64,000 bases of DNA, from NCBI RefSeq assembly GCF_051020975.1, contig NW_027478159.1, forward strand, positions 10,184,501 to 10,248,500. The letters run 5' to 3'. The DNA is from Osmia lignaria lignaria. Taxonomy: Eukaryota > Arthropoda > Insecta > Hymenoptera > Megachilidae. A program made the translations under genes and the position numbers. Shown piece after piece: positions 23,820 through 36,378 of the stretch. A model generated the notes under the pieces. The model was not told the origin of the DNA, ran no database searches, and saw only the letters and a list, made by a program, of their open reading frames with translations. Within the stretch, counting starts at the first letter, position 1; every line of letters starts with the position of its first letter.

Positions 23820-26073
23820 TTGCAGATCTATCTCAAGGGAAGGGGCCTGGCGGACATATTTCGAGATATTTCTTCTTCTTGTCGTTCTTCTTCTGCACAG
23901 CTAAACTGGAAGTGGCATTTCCAGCTCGCAATAGTGCAGAGTTATCTCAAAGAAAGGGGCCACGGTGTTTCTGTATCTCTATTATGTTGGTGCGGCTTCG
24001 GAACTTTTAAATATCTCGATATATCTCGAAAACTACGCTTCTGATCAAAAAATATCATAGAACATAAAAAGTAGGAAACTTAATTCTCTACAAAAAAGGT
24101 CTCTTAACATTTTGCCATAGCTTGCTTCGTCTTCGAGATATTTGCAGATTTATCTCAAGGGAAGGGGACTGACGGACATATTTCGAGATATTTCTTCTTC
24201 TTGTTGTTCTTCTTCTGCACAGCTAAGCTGGAAGTGGCATTTGCAGGTCGCAATAGTGCAGAGTTATCTCAAAGAAAGGGCCCACGGTGTTTCTGTATCT
24301 CTATTATGTTGGTGCGGCTTCGGAACTTTTAAATATCTCGATATATCTCGAAAACTACGCTTCTGATCAAAAAATATCATAGAACATAAAAAGTAGGAAA
24401 CTTAATTCTCTACAAAAAAGGTCTCTTAACATTTTGCCATAGCTTGCTTCGTTTTCGAGATATTTGCAGATTTATCTCAAGGGAAGGGGACTGACGGACA
24501 TATTTCGAGATATTTCTTCTTCTTGTTGTTCTTCTTCTGCAGAGCTAAGCTGGAAGTGGCATTTGCAGCTCGCAATAGTGCAGAGTTACCTCAAAGAAAG
24601 GGGCCACGGTGTTTCTGTATCTCTATTATGTTGGTGCCGCTTCGGAACTTTTAAATATCTGGATATATCTCGAGAACTACGCATCTGATCAAAAAATATC
24701 ATAGAACATAAATTGTAGGAAACATAATTCTCTACAAAAAAGGTCTCTTAAGATTTTGCCATACCTCGTTTCGTTTCCGAGATATCTGCAGATATATCTC
24801 AAGGGAAGGGGCCTGACGGACATATTTCGAGATATTTCTTCTTCTTGTTGTTCTTCTTCTGCACAGCTAAGCTGGAAGTGGCATTTGCAGCTCGCAATAG
24901 TGCAGAGTTATCTCAAAGAAAGGGGCCACGGTGTTTCTGTATCTCTATTATGTTGGTGCGGCTTCGGAACTTTTAAATATCTTGATATATGTCGAGAACT
25001 ACGCATCTGATCAAAAGATATCACAGAACATAAAAAGTAGGAAACTTAATTCTCTACAAAAAAGGTCCCTTAACATTTTGCCATAGCTCGCTTCGTTTCC
25101 GAGATATTTGCAGATCTATCTCAAGGGAAGGGGCCTGGCGGACATATTTCGAGATATTTCTTCTTCTTGTCGTTCTTCTTCTGCACAGCTAAACTGGAAG
25201 TGGCATTTCCAGCTCGCAATAGTGCAGAGTTATCTCAAAGAAAGGGGCCACGGTGTTTCTGTATCTCTATTATGTTGGTGCGGCTTCGGAACTTTTAAAT
25301 ATCTTGATATATCTCGAGAACTACGCATCTGATCAAAAAATATCATAGAACACAAAAAGTAGGAAACTTAATTCTCTACAAAAAAGGTCTCTTAACATTT
25401 TGCCATAGCTCGCTTCGTTTCCGAGATATTTGCAGATTTATCTCAAGGGAAGAGGACTGACGGACATATTTCGAGATATTTCTTCTTCTTGTTGTTCTTC
25501 TTCTGCACAGCTAAGCTGGAAGTGGCATTTGCAGCTCGCAATAGTGCAGAGTTATCTCAAAGAAAGAGGCCACGGTGTTTCTGTACCTCTATTATGTTGG
25601 TGCAGCTTCGGAACTTTTAAATATCTTGATCTATCTCGAGAACTACGCATCTGATCAAAAAATATCATAGAACATAAAAAGTAGGAAACATAATTCTCTA
25701 CAAAAAAGGTCTCTTAAGATTTTGCCATAGCTCGTTTCGTTTCCGAGATATTTGCAGATATATCTCAAGGGAAGGGGCCTGACGGACATATTTCGAGATA
25801 TTTCTTCTTCTTGTTGTTCTTCTTCTGCACAGCTAAACTGGAAGTGGCATTTCCAGCTCGCAATAGTGCAGAGGTATCTCAAAGAATGGGGCCACGGTGT
25901 TTCTGTATCTCTATTATGTTGGTGCGGCTTCGGAACTTTTAAATATCTTGATATATGTCGAGAACTACGCATCTGATCAAAAAATATCACAGAACATAAA
26001 AAGTAGGAAACTTAATTCTCTACAAAAAAGGTCCCTTAACATTTTGCCATAGCTCGCTTCGTTTCCGAGATAT
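23820..26073. repeat. Seven-monomer HOR unit, family 1, copy 1
   Basis: The order is: cctggcggac/cttgtcgttc; cttcgtcttc/aagggcccac; gttacctcaa/gtgccgcttc; catacctcgt/atatgtcgag; cctggcggac/cttgtcgttc; agaggactga/cttgatctat; agaggtatct/aagaatgggg. Rare markers such as cttcgtcttc and catacctcgt recur 2254 bp later. Confidence 0.85.
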
Positions 26074-27683
26074 TTGCAGATCTATCTCAAGGGAAGGTGC
26101 CTGGCGGACATATTTCGAGATATTTCTTCTTCTTGTCGTTCTTCTTCTGCACAGCTAAACTGGAAGTGGCATTTCCAGCTCGCAATAGTGCAGAGTTATC
26201 TCAAAGAAAGGGGCCACGGTGTTTCTGTATCTCTATTATGTTGGTGCGGCTTCGGAACTTTTAAATATCTCGATATATCTCGAAAACTACGCTTCTGATC
26301 AAAAAATATCATAGAACATAAAAAGTAGGAAACTTAATTCTCTACAAAAAAGGTCTCTTAACATTTTGCCATAGCTTGCTTCGTCTTCGAGATATTTGCA
26401 GATTTATCTCAAGGGAAGGGGACTGACCGACATATTTCGAGATATTTCTTCTTCTTGTTGTTCTTCTTCTGCACAGCTAAGCTGGAAGTGGCATTTGCAG
26501 GTCGCAATAGTGCAGAGTTATCTCAAAGAAAGGGCCCACGGTGTTTCTGTATCTCTATTATGTTGGTGCGGCTTCGGAACTTTTAAATATCTCGATATAT
26601 CTCGAAAACTACGCTTCTGATCAAAAAATATCATAGAACATAAAAAGTAGGAAACTTAATTCTCTACAAAAAAGGTCTCTTAACATTTTGCCATAGCTTG
26701 CTTCGTTTTCGAGATATTTGCAGATTTATCTCAAGGGAAGGGGACTGACGGACATATTTCGAGATATTTCTTCTTCTTGTTGTTCTTCTTCTGCACAGCT
26801 AAGCTGGAAGTGGCATTTGCAGCTCGCAATAGTGCAGAGTTACCTCAAAGAAAGGGGCCACGGTGTTTCTGTATCTCTATTATGTTGGTGCCGCTTCGGA
26901 ACTTTTAAATATCTGGATATATCTCGAGAACTACGCATCTGATCAAAAAATATCATAGAACATAAATTGTAGGAAACATAATTCTCTACAAGAAAGGTCT
27001 CTTAAGATTTTGCCATACCTCGTTTCGTTTCCGAGATATTTGCAGATATATCTCAAGGGAAGGGGCCTGACGGACATATTTCGAGATATTTCTTCTTCTT
27101 GTTGTTCTTCTTCTGCACAGCTAAGCTGGAAGTGGCATTTGCAGCTCGCAATAGTGCAGAGTTATCTCAAAGAAAGGGGCCACGGTGTTTCTGTATCTCT
27201 GTTATGTTGGTGCGGCTTCGGAACTTTTAAATATCTTGATATATGTCGAGAACTACGCATCTGATCAAAAGATATCACAGAACATAAAAAGTAGGAAACT
27301 TAATTCTCTACAAAAAAGGTCCCTTAACATTTTGCCATAGCTCGCTTCGTTTCCGAGATATTTGCAGATCTATCTCAAGGGAAGGGGCCTGGCGGACATA
27401 TTTCGAGATATTTCTTCTTCTTGTCGTTCTTCTTCTGCACAGCTAAACTGGAAGTGGCATTTCCAGCTCGCAATAGTGCAGAGTTATCTCAAAGAAAGGG
27501 GCCACGGTGTTTCTGTATCTCTATTATGTTGGTGCGTCTTCGGAACTTTTAAATATCTTGATAAATCTCGAGAAGTACGCTTCTGATCAAAAAATATCAT
27601 AGAACATAAATTGTAGGAAACATAATTCTCTACAAAAAAGGTCTCTTAAGATTTTGCCATAGCTCGCTTCGTTTCCGAGATAT
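26074..27683. repeat. Seven-monomer HOR unit, family 1, copy 2 (five units)
   Basis: The first five monomers follow the order of 23820-25429 at an offset of exactly 2254 bp, with cttcgtcttc and catacctcgt both present. The fifth (27362) has private changes gtgcgtcttc and gataaatctc. The order then departs from copy 1, with a second cttgtcgttc monomer at 27684. Confidence 0.8.
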
Positions 27684-29293
27684 TTGCAGATCTATCTCAA
27701 GGGAAGGGGCCTGGCGGACATATTTCGAGATATTTCTTCTTCTTGTCGTTCTTCTTCTGCACAGCTAAACTGGAAGTGGCATTTCCAGCTCGCAATAGTG
27801 CAGAGTTATCTCAAAGAAAGGGGCCACGGTGTTTCTGTATCTCTATTATGTTGGTGCGGCTTCGGAACTTTTCAATATCTTGATATATCTCGAGAACTAC
27901 GCATCTGATCAAAAAATATCATAGAACATAAAAAGTAGGAAACTTAATTCTCTACAAAAAAGGTCTCTTAACATTTTGCCATAGCTTGCTTCGTTTTCGA
28001 GATATTTGCAGATTTATCTCAAGGGAAGGGGACTGACGGACATATTTCGAGATATTTCTTCTTCTTGTTGTTCTTCTTCTGCACAGCTAAGCTGGAAGTG
28101 GCATTTGCAGCTCGCAATAGTGCAGAGTTACCTCAAAGAAAGGGGCCACGGTGTTTCTGTATCTCTATTATGTTGGTGCCGCTTCGGAACTTTTAAATAT
28201 CTGGATATATCTCGAGAACTACGCATCTGATCAAAAAATATCATAGAACAGAAATTGTAGGAAACATAATTCTCTACAAAAAAGGTCTCTTAAGATTTTG
28301 CCATAGCTCGTTTCGTTTCCGAGATATTTGCAGATATATCTCAAGGGAAGGGGACTGACGGACATATTTCGAGATATTTCTTCTTCTTGTTGTTCTTCTT
28401 CTGCACAGCTAAGCTGGAAGTGGCATTTGTAGGTCGCAATAGTGCAGAGTTATCTCAAAGAAAGGGCCCACGGTGTTTCTGTATCTCTATTATGTTGGTG
28501 CGGCTTCGGAACTTTTAAATATCTCGATATATCTCGAAAACTACGCTTCTGATCAAAAAATATCATAGAACATAAAAAGTAGGAAACTTAATTCTCTACA
28601 AAAAAGGTCTCTTAACATTTTGCCATAGCTTGCTTCGTTTTCGAGATATTTGCAGATTTATCTCAAGGGAAGGGGACTGACGGACATATTTCGAGATATT
28701 TCTTCTTCTTGTTGTTCTTCTTCTGCACAGCTAAACTGGAAGTGGCATTTCCAGCTCGCGATAGTGCAGAGTTATCTGAAAGAAAGGGGCCACGGTGTTT
28801 CTGTATCTCTATTATGTTGGTGCGGCTTCGGAACTTTTAAATATCTTGATATATCTCGAGAACTACGCTTCTGATCAAAAAATATCATAGAACATAAATT
28901 GTAGGAAACATAATTCTCTACAAAAAAGGTCTCTTAAGATTTTGCCATAGCTCGCTTCGTTTCCGAGATATTTGCAGATCTATCTCAAGGGAAGGGGCCT
29001 GGCGGACATATTTCGAGATATTTCTTCTTCTTGTTGTTCTTCTTCTGCACAGCTAAGCTGGAAGTGGCATTTGCAGCTCGCAATAGTGCAGAGTTACCTC
29101 AAAGAAAGGGGCCACGGTGTTTCTGTATCTCTATTATGTTGGTGCCGCTTCGGAACTTTTAAATATCTGGATATATCTCGAGAACTACGCATCTGATCAA
29201 AAAATATCATAGAACATAAATTGTAGGAAACATAATTCTCTACAAAAAAGGTCTCTTAAGATTTTGCCATAGCTCGTTTCGTTTCCGAGATAT

Positions 29294-30581
29294 TTGCAGA
29301 TATATCTCAAGGGAAGGGGCCTGACGGACACATTTCGAGATATTTCTTCTTCTTGTTGTTCTTCTTCTGCACAGCTAAGCTGGAAGTGGCATTTGCAGCT
29401 CGCAATAGTGCAGAGTTATCTCAAAGAAAGGGGCCACGGTGTTTCTGTATCTCTATTATGTTGGTGCGGCTTCGGAACTTTTAAATATCTTGATATATGT
29501 CGAGAACTACGCATCTGATCAAAAAATATCACAGAACATAAAAAGTAGGAAACTTAATTCTCTACAAAAAAGGTCCCTTAACATTTTGCCATAGCTCGCT
29601 TCGTTTCCGAGATATTTGCAGATATATCTCAAGGGAAGGGGCCTGACGGACATATTTCGAGATATTTCTTCTTCTTGTTGTTCTTCTTCTGCACAGCTAA
29701 GCTGGAAGTGGCATTTGCAGGTCGCAATAGTGCAGAGTTATCTCAAAGAAAGGGCCCACGGTGTTTCTGTATCTCTATTATGTTGGTGCGGCTTCGGAAC
29801 TTTTAAATATCTCGATATATCTCGAAAACTACGCTTCTGATCAAAAAATATCATAGAACATAAAAAGTAGAAAACTTAATTCTCTACAAAAAAGGTCTCT
29901 CAACATTTTGCCATAGCTTGCTTCGTTTCCGAGATATATGCAGATTTATCTCAAGGGAAGGGGCCTGACGGACATATTTCGAGATATTTCTTCTTCTTGT
30001 TGTTCTTCTTCTGCACAGCTAAACTGGAAGTGGCATTTCCAGCTCGCGATAGTGCAGAGTTATCTGAAAGAAAGGGGCCACGGTGTTTCTGTATCTCTAT
30101 TATGTTGGTGCGGCTTCGGAACTTTTAAATATCTTGATATATCTCGAGAACTACGCTTCTGATCAAAAAATATCATAGAACATAAATTGTAGGAAACATA
30201 ATTCTCTACAAAAAAGGTCTCTTAAGATTTTGCCATAGCTCGCTTCGTTTCCGAGATATTTGCAGATCTATCTCAAGGGAAGGGGCCTGGCGGACATATT
30301 TCGAGATATTTCTTCTTCTTGTCGTTCTTCTTCTGCACAGCTAAACTGGAAGTGGCATTTCCAGCTCGCAATAGTGCAGAGTTATCTCAAAGAAAGGGGC
30401 CACGGTGTTTCTGTATCTCTATTATGTTGGTGCGGCTTCGGAACTTTTAAATATCTTGATATATGTCGAGAACTACGCATCTGATCAAAAAATATCATAG
30501 AACATAAATTGTAGGAAACATAATTCTCTACAAAAAAGGTCTCTTAAGATTTTGCCATAGCTCGTTTCGTTTCCGAGATAT
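29294..30581. repeat. Four-monomer HOR unit, copy 1
   Basis: The order is: gacggacaca/atatgtcgag; aagggcccac; a monomer with gagatatatgcag just upstream and ctcgcgatag; cctggcggac/cttgtcgttc. The whole order repeats at 30582, 1288 bp (4x322) away. Confidence 0.85.
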
Positions 30582-31869
30582 TTGCAGATATATCTCAAGG
30601 GAAGGGGCCTGACGGACACATTTCGAGATATTTCTTCTTCTTGTTGTTCTTCTTCTGCACAGCTAAGCTGGAAGTGGCATTTGCAGCTCGCAATAGTGCA
30701 GAGTTATCTCAAAGAAAGGGGCCACGGTGTTTCTGTATCTCTATTATGTTGGTGCGGCTTCGGAACTTTTAAATATCTTGATATATGTCGAGAACTACGC
30801 ATCTGATCAAAAAATATCACAGAACATAAAAAGTAGGAAACTTAATTCTCTACAAAAAAGGTCCCTTAACATTTTGCCATAGCTCGCTTCGTTTCCGAGA
30901 TATTTGCAGATATATCTCAAGGGAAGGGGCCTGACGGACATATTTCGAGATATTTCTTCTTCTTGTTGTTCTTCTTCTGCACAGCTAAGCTGGAAGTGGC
31001 ATTTGCAGGTCGCAATAGTGCAGAGTTATCTCAAAGAAAGGGCCCACGGTGTTTCTGTATCTCTATTATGTTGGTGCGGCTTCGGAACTTTTAAATATCT
31101 CGATATATCTCGAAAACTACGCTTCTGATCAAAAAATATCATAGAACATAAAAAGTAGAAAACTTAATTCTCTACAAAAAAGGTCTCTCAACATTTTGCC
31201 ATAGCTCGCTTCGTTTCCGAGATATATGCAGATTTATCTCAAGGGAAGGGGCCTGACGGACATATTTCGAGATATTTCTTCTTCTTGTTGTTCTTCTTCT
31301 GCACAGCTAAACTGGAAGTGGCATTTCCAGCTCGCGATAGTGCAGAGTTATCTGAAAGAAAGGGGCCACGGTGTTTCTGTATCTCTATTATGTTGGTGCG
31401 GCTTCGGAACTTTTAAATATCTTGATATATCTCGAGAACTACGCTTCTGATCAAAAAATATCATAGAACATAAATTGTAGGAAACATAATTCTCTACAAA
31501 AAAGGTCTCTTAAGATTTTGCCATAGCTCGCTTCGTTTCCGAGATATTTGCAGATCTATCTCAAGGGAAGGGGCCTGGCGGACATATTTCGAGATATTTC
31601 TTCTTCTTGTCGTTCTTCTTCTGCACAGCTAAACTGGAAGTGGCATTTCCAGCTCGCAATAGTGCAGAGTTATCTCAAAGAAAGGGGCCACGGTGTTTCT
31701 GTATCTCTATTATGTTGGTGCGGCTTCGGAACTTTTAAATATCTTGATATATCTCGAGAACTACGCATCTGATCAAAAAATATCATAGAACATAAAAAGT
31801 AGGAAACTTAATTCTCTACAAAAAAGGTCTCTTAACATTTTGCCATAGCTCGCTTCGTTTCCGAGATAT
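30582..31869. repeat. Four-monomer HOR unit, copy 2
   Basis: It matches copy 1 marker for marker, including gacggacaca, the aaagtagaaaac linker, gatatatgcag and ctcgcgatag. The fourth monomer ends atatctcgag here but atatgtcgag in copy 1. Confidence 0.85.
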
Positions 31870-32835
31870 TTGCAGATTTATCTCAAGGGAAGGGGCCTGA
31901 CGGACATATTTCGAGATATTTCTTCTTCTTGTTGTTCTTCTTCTGCACAGCTAAACTGGAAGTGGCATTTCCAGCTCGCAATAGTGCAGAGTTATCTCAA
32001 AGAATGGGGCCACGGTGTTTCTGTATCTCTATTATGTTGGTGCGGCTTCGGAACTTTTAAATATCTTGATATATCTCGAGAACTACGCATCTGATCAAAA
32101 AATATCATAGAACATCAAAAGTAGGTAACTTAATACTCTACAAAAAAGGTCTCCTAACATTTTGCCATAGCTCGCTTCGTTTCCGAGATATTTGCAGATT
32201 GAGCTCAAGGGAAGGGGCCTGACGGACATATTTCGAGATATTTCTTCTTCTTGTTGTTCTTCTTCTGCACAGCTAAGCTGGAAGTGGCATTTGCAGCTCG
32301 CAATAGTGCAGAGTTACCTCAAAGAAAGGGGCCACGGTGTTTCTGTATCTCTATTATGTTGGTGCCGCTTCGGAACTTTTAAATATCTGGATATATCTCG
32401 AGAACTACGCATCTGATCAAAAAATATCATAGAACATAAATTGTAGGAAACATAATTCTCTACAAAAAAGGTCTCTTAAGATTTTGCCATAGCTCGTTTC
32501 GTTTCCGAGATATTTGCAGATATATCTCAAGGGAAGGGGCCTGACGGACATATTTCGAGATATTTCTTCTTCTTGTTGTTCTTCTTCTGCACAGCTAAGC
32601 TGGAAGTGGCATTTGCAGCTCGCAATAGTGCAGAGTTATCTCAAAGAAAGGGGCCACGGTGTTTCTGTATCGCTATTATGTTGGTGCGGCTTCGGAACTT
32701 TTAAATATCTTGATATATGTCGAGAACTACGCATCTGATCAAAAAATATCACAGAACATAAAAAGTAGGAAACTTAATTCTCTACAAAAAAGGTCCCTTA
32801 ACATTTTGCCATAGCTCGCTTCGTTTCCGAGATAT
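31870..32835. repeat. Three-monomer block, copy 1 (six-monomer offset)
   Basis: The order is an aagaatgggg monomer ending in aacatcaaaag and aatactctac, a gattgagctc/gtgccgcttc monomer, and an atatgtcgag monomer. It recurs at 33802-34767, 1932 bp (6x322) downstream. Confidence 0.8.
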
Positions 32836-34123
32836 TTGCAGATCTATCTCAAGGGAAGGGGACTGACGGACATATTTCGAGATATTTCTTCTTCTTGTTG
32901 TTCTTCTTCTGCACAGCTAAGCTGGAAGTGGCATTTGCAGCTCGCAATAGTGCAGAGTTATCTCAAAGAAAGAGGCCACGGTGTTTCTGTACCTCTATTA
33001 TGTTGGTGCAGCTTCGGAACTTTTAAATATCTTGATATATCTCGAGAACTACGCATCTGATCAAAAAATATCATAGAACATAAAAAGTAGAAAACTTAAT
33101 TCTCTACAAAAAAGGTCTCTCAACATTTTGCCATAGCTCGCTTCGTTTCCGAGATATATGCAGATTTATCTCAAGGGAAGGGGCCTGACGGACATATTTC
33201 GAGATATTTCTTCTTCTTGTTGTTCTTCTTCTGCACAGCTAAGCTGGAAGTGGCATTTGCAGCTCGCAATAGTGCAGAGTTATCTCAAAGAATGGGGCCA
33301 CGGTGTTTCTGTATCTCTATTATGTTGGTGCGGCTTCGGAACTTTTAAATATCTTGCTATATCTCGAGAACTACGCTTCTGATCAAAAAATATCATAGAA
33401 CATAAATTGTAGGAAACATAATTCTCTACAAAAAAGGTCTCTTAAGATTTTGCCATAGCTCGTTTCGTTTCCGAGATATTTGCAGATATATCTCAAGGGA
33501 AGGGGCCTGACGGACATATTTCGAGATATTTCTTCTTCTTGTTGTTCTTCTTCTGCACAGCTAAACTGGAAGTGGCATTTCCAGCTCGCAATAGTGCAGA
33601 GTTATCTGAAAGAAAGGGGCCACGGTGTTTCTGTATCTCTATTATGTTGGTGCGGCTTCGGAACTTTTAAATATCTTGATATATCTCGAGAACTACGCTT
33701 CTGATCAAAAAATATCATAGAACATAAATTGTAGGAAACATAATTCTCTACAAAAAAGGTCTCTTAAGATTTTGCCATAGCTCGTTTCGTTTCCGAGATA
33801 TTTGCAGATATATCTCAAGGGAAGGGGCCTGACGGACATATTTCGAGATATTTCTTCTTCTTGTTGTTCTTCTTCTGCACAGCTAAACTGGAAGTGGCAT
33901 TTCCAGCTCGCAATAGTGCAGAGTTATCTCAAAGAATGGGGCCACGGTGTTTCTGTATCTCTATTATGTTGGTGCGGCTTCGGAACTTTTAAATATCTTG
34001 ATATATCTCGAGAACTACGCATCTGATCAAAAAATATCATAGAACATCAAAAGTAGGTAACTTAATACTCTACAAAAAAGGTCTCCTACCATTTTGCCAT
34101 AGCTCGCTTCGTTTCCGAGATAT

Positions 34124-36378
34124 TTGCAGATTGAGCTCAAGGGAAGGGGCCTGACGGACATATTTCGAGATATTTCTTCTTCTTGTTGTTCTTCTTCTGC
34201 ACAGCTAAGCTGGAAGTGGCATTTGCAGCTCGCAATAGTGCAGAGTTACCTCAAAGAAAGGGGCCACGGTGTTTCTGTATCTCTATTATGTTGGTGCCGC
34301 TTCGGAACTTTTAAATATCTGGATATATCTCGAGAACTACGCATCTGATCAAAAAATATCATAGAACATAAATTGTAGGAAACATAATTCTCTACAAAAA
34401 AGGTCTCTTAAGATTTTGCCATAGCTCGTTTCGTTTCCGAGATACTTGCAGATATATCTCAAGGGAAGGGGCCTGACGGACATATTTCGAGATATTTCTT
34501 CTTCTTGTTGTTCTTCTTCTGCACAGCTAAGCTGGAAGTGGCATTTGCAGCTCGCAATAGTGCAGAGTTATCTCAAAGAAAGGGGCCACGGTGTTTCTGT
34601 ATCTCTATTATGTTGGTGCGGCTTCGGAACTTTTAAATATCTTGATATATGTCGAGAACTACGCATCTGATCAAAAAATATCACAGAACATAAAAAGTAG
34701 GAAACTTAATTCTCTACAAAAAAGGTCCCTTAACATTTTGCCATAGCTCGCTTCGTTTCCGAGATATTTGCAGATCTATCTCAAGGGAAGGGGCCTGGCG
34801 GTCATATTTCGAGATATTTCTTCTTCTTGTCGTTCTTCTTCTGCACAGCTAAACTGGAAGTGGCATTTCCAGCTCGCAATAGTGCAGAGTTATCTCAAAG
34901 AAAGGGGCCACGGTGTTTCTGTATCTCTATTATGTTGGTGCGGCTTCGGAACTTTTAAATATCTTGATATATCTCGAGAACTACGCATCTGATCAAAAAA
35001 TATCATAGAAGATAAAAAGTAGGAAACTTAATTCTCTACAAAAAAGGTCTCTTAACATTTTGCCATAGCTCGCTTCGTTTCCGAGATATTTGCAGATTTA
35101 TCTCAAGGGAAGAGGACTGACGGACATATTTCGAGATATTTCTTCTTCTTGTTGTTCTTCTTCTGCACAGCTAAGCTGGAAGTGGCATTTGCAGCTCGCA
35201 ATAGTGCAGAGTTATCTCAAAGAAAGAGGCCACGGTGTTTCTGTACCTCTATTATGTTGGTGCAGCTTCGGAACTTTTAAATATCTTGATCTATCTCGAG
35301 AACTACGCATCTGATCAAAAAATATCATAGAACATTGAAAAGTAGGCAACATAATTCTCTACAAAAAAGGTCTCTTAAGATTTTGCCATAGCTCGTTTCG
35401 TTTCCGAGATATTTGCAGATATATCTCAAGGGAAGGGGCCTGACGGACATATTTCGAGATATTTCTTCTTCTTGTTGTTCTTCTTCTGCACAGCTAAACT
35501 GGAAGTGGCATTTCCAGCTCGCAATAGTGCAGAGGTATCTCAAAGAATGGGGCCACGGTGTTTCTGTATCTCTATTATGTTGGTGCGGCTTCGGAACTTT
35601 TAAATATCTTGATATATCTCGAGAACTACGCATCTGATCGAAAAATATCATAGAACATAAAAAGAAGGAAACTTAATTCTCTACAAAAAAGGTCTCTTAA
35701 CATTTTGCCATAGCTCGCTTCGTTTCCGAGATATTTGCAGATTTATCTCAAGGGAAGGGGACTGACGGACATATTTCGAGATATTTCTTCTTCTTCTTGT
35801 TCTTCTTCTGCACAGCTAAGCTGGAAGTGGCATTTGCAGCTCGCAATAGTGCAGAGTTACCTCAAAGAAAGGGGCCACGGTGTTTCTGTATCTCTATTAT
35901 GTTGGTGCGGCTTCGGAACTTTTAAATATCTTGATATATCTCGAGAACTACGCTTCTGATCAAAAAATATCATAGAACATAAATTGTAGGAAACATAATT
36001 CTCTACAAAAAAGGTCTCTTAAGATTTTGCCATAGCTCGTTTCGTTTCCGAGATATTTGCAGATATATCTCAAGGGAAGGGGCCTGACGGACATATTTCG
36101 AGATATTTCTTCTTCTTGTTGTTCTTCTTCTGCACAGCTAAACTGGAAGTGGCATTTCCAGCTCGCAATAGTGCAGAGTTATCTCAAAGAATGGGGCCAC
36201 GGTGTTTCTGTATCTCTATTATGTTGGTGCGGCTTCGGAACTTTTAAATATCTTGATATATCTCGAGAACTACGCATCTGATCAAAAAATATCATAGAAC
36301 ATCAAAAGTAGGTAACTTAATACTCTACAAAAAAGGTCTCCTACCATTTTGCCATAGCTCGCTTCGTTTCCGAGATAT
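34124..36378. repeat. Seven-monomer HOR unit, family 2, copy 1
   Basis: The order ABCDEFG is: A gattgagctc; B gatacttgcag/atatgtcgag; C cctggcggtc/cttgtcgttc; D agaggactga/cttgatctat; E agaggtatct/gatcgaaaaa; F gttacctcaa/acgcttctga; G aagaatgggg/aacatcaaaag. The length is 2255 bp because D is 323 bp. The unit recurs at 39277, 16 monomers downstream. Confidence 0.9.
35090..35412. repeat. 323-bp monomer (1-bp insertion)
   Basis: This is the only step longer than 322 in the window. The linker reads aacattgaaaagtaggcaac where the matching D copies at 40243 and 42497 read aacataaaaagtaggcaac. It is a private one-base gain. Confidence 0.9.
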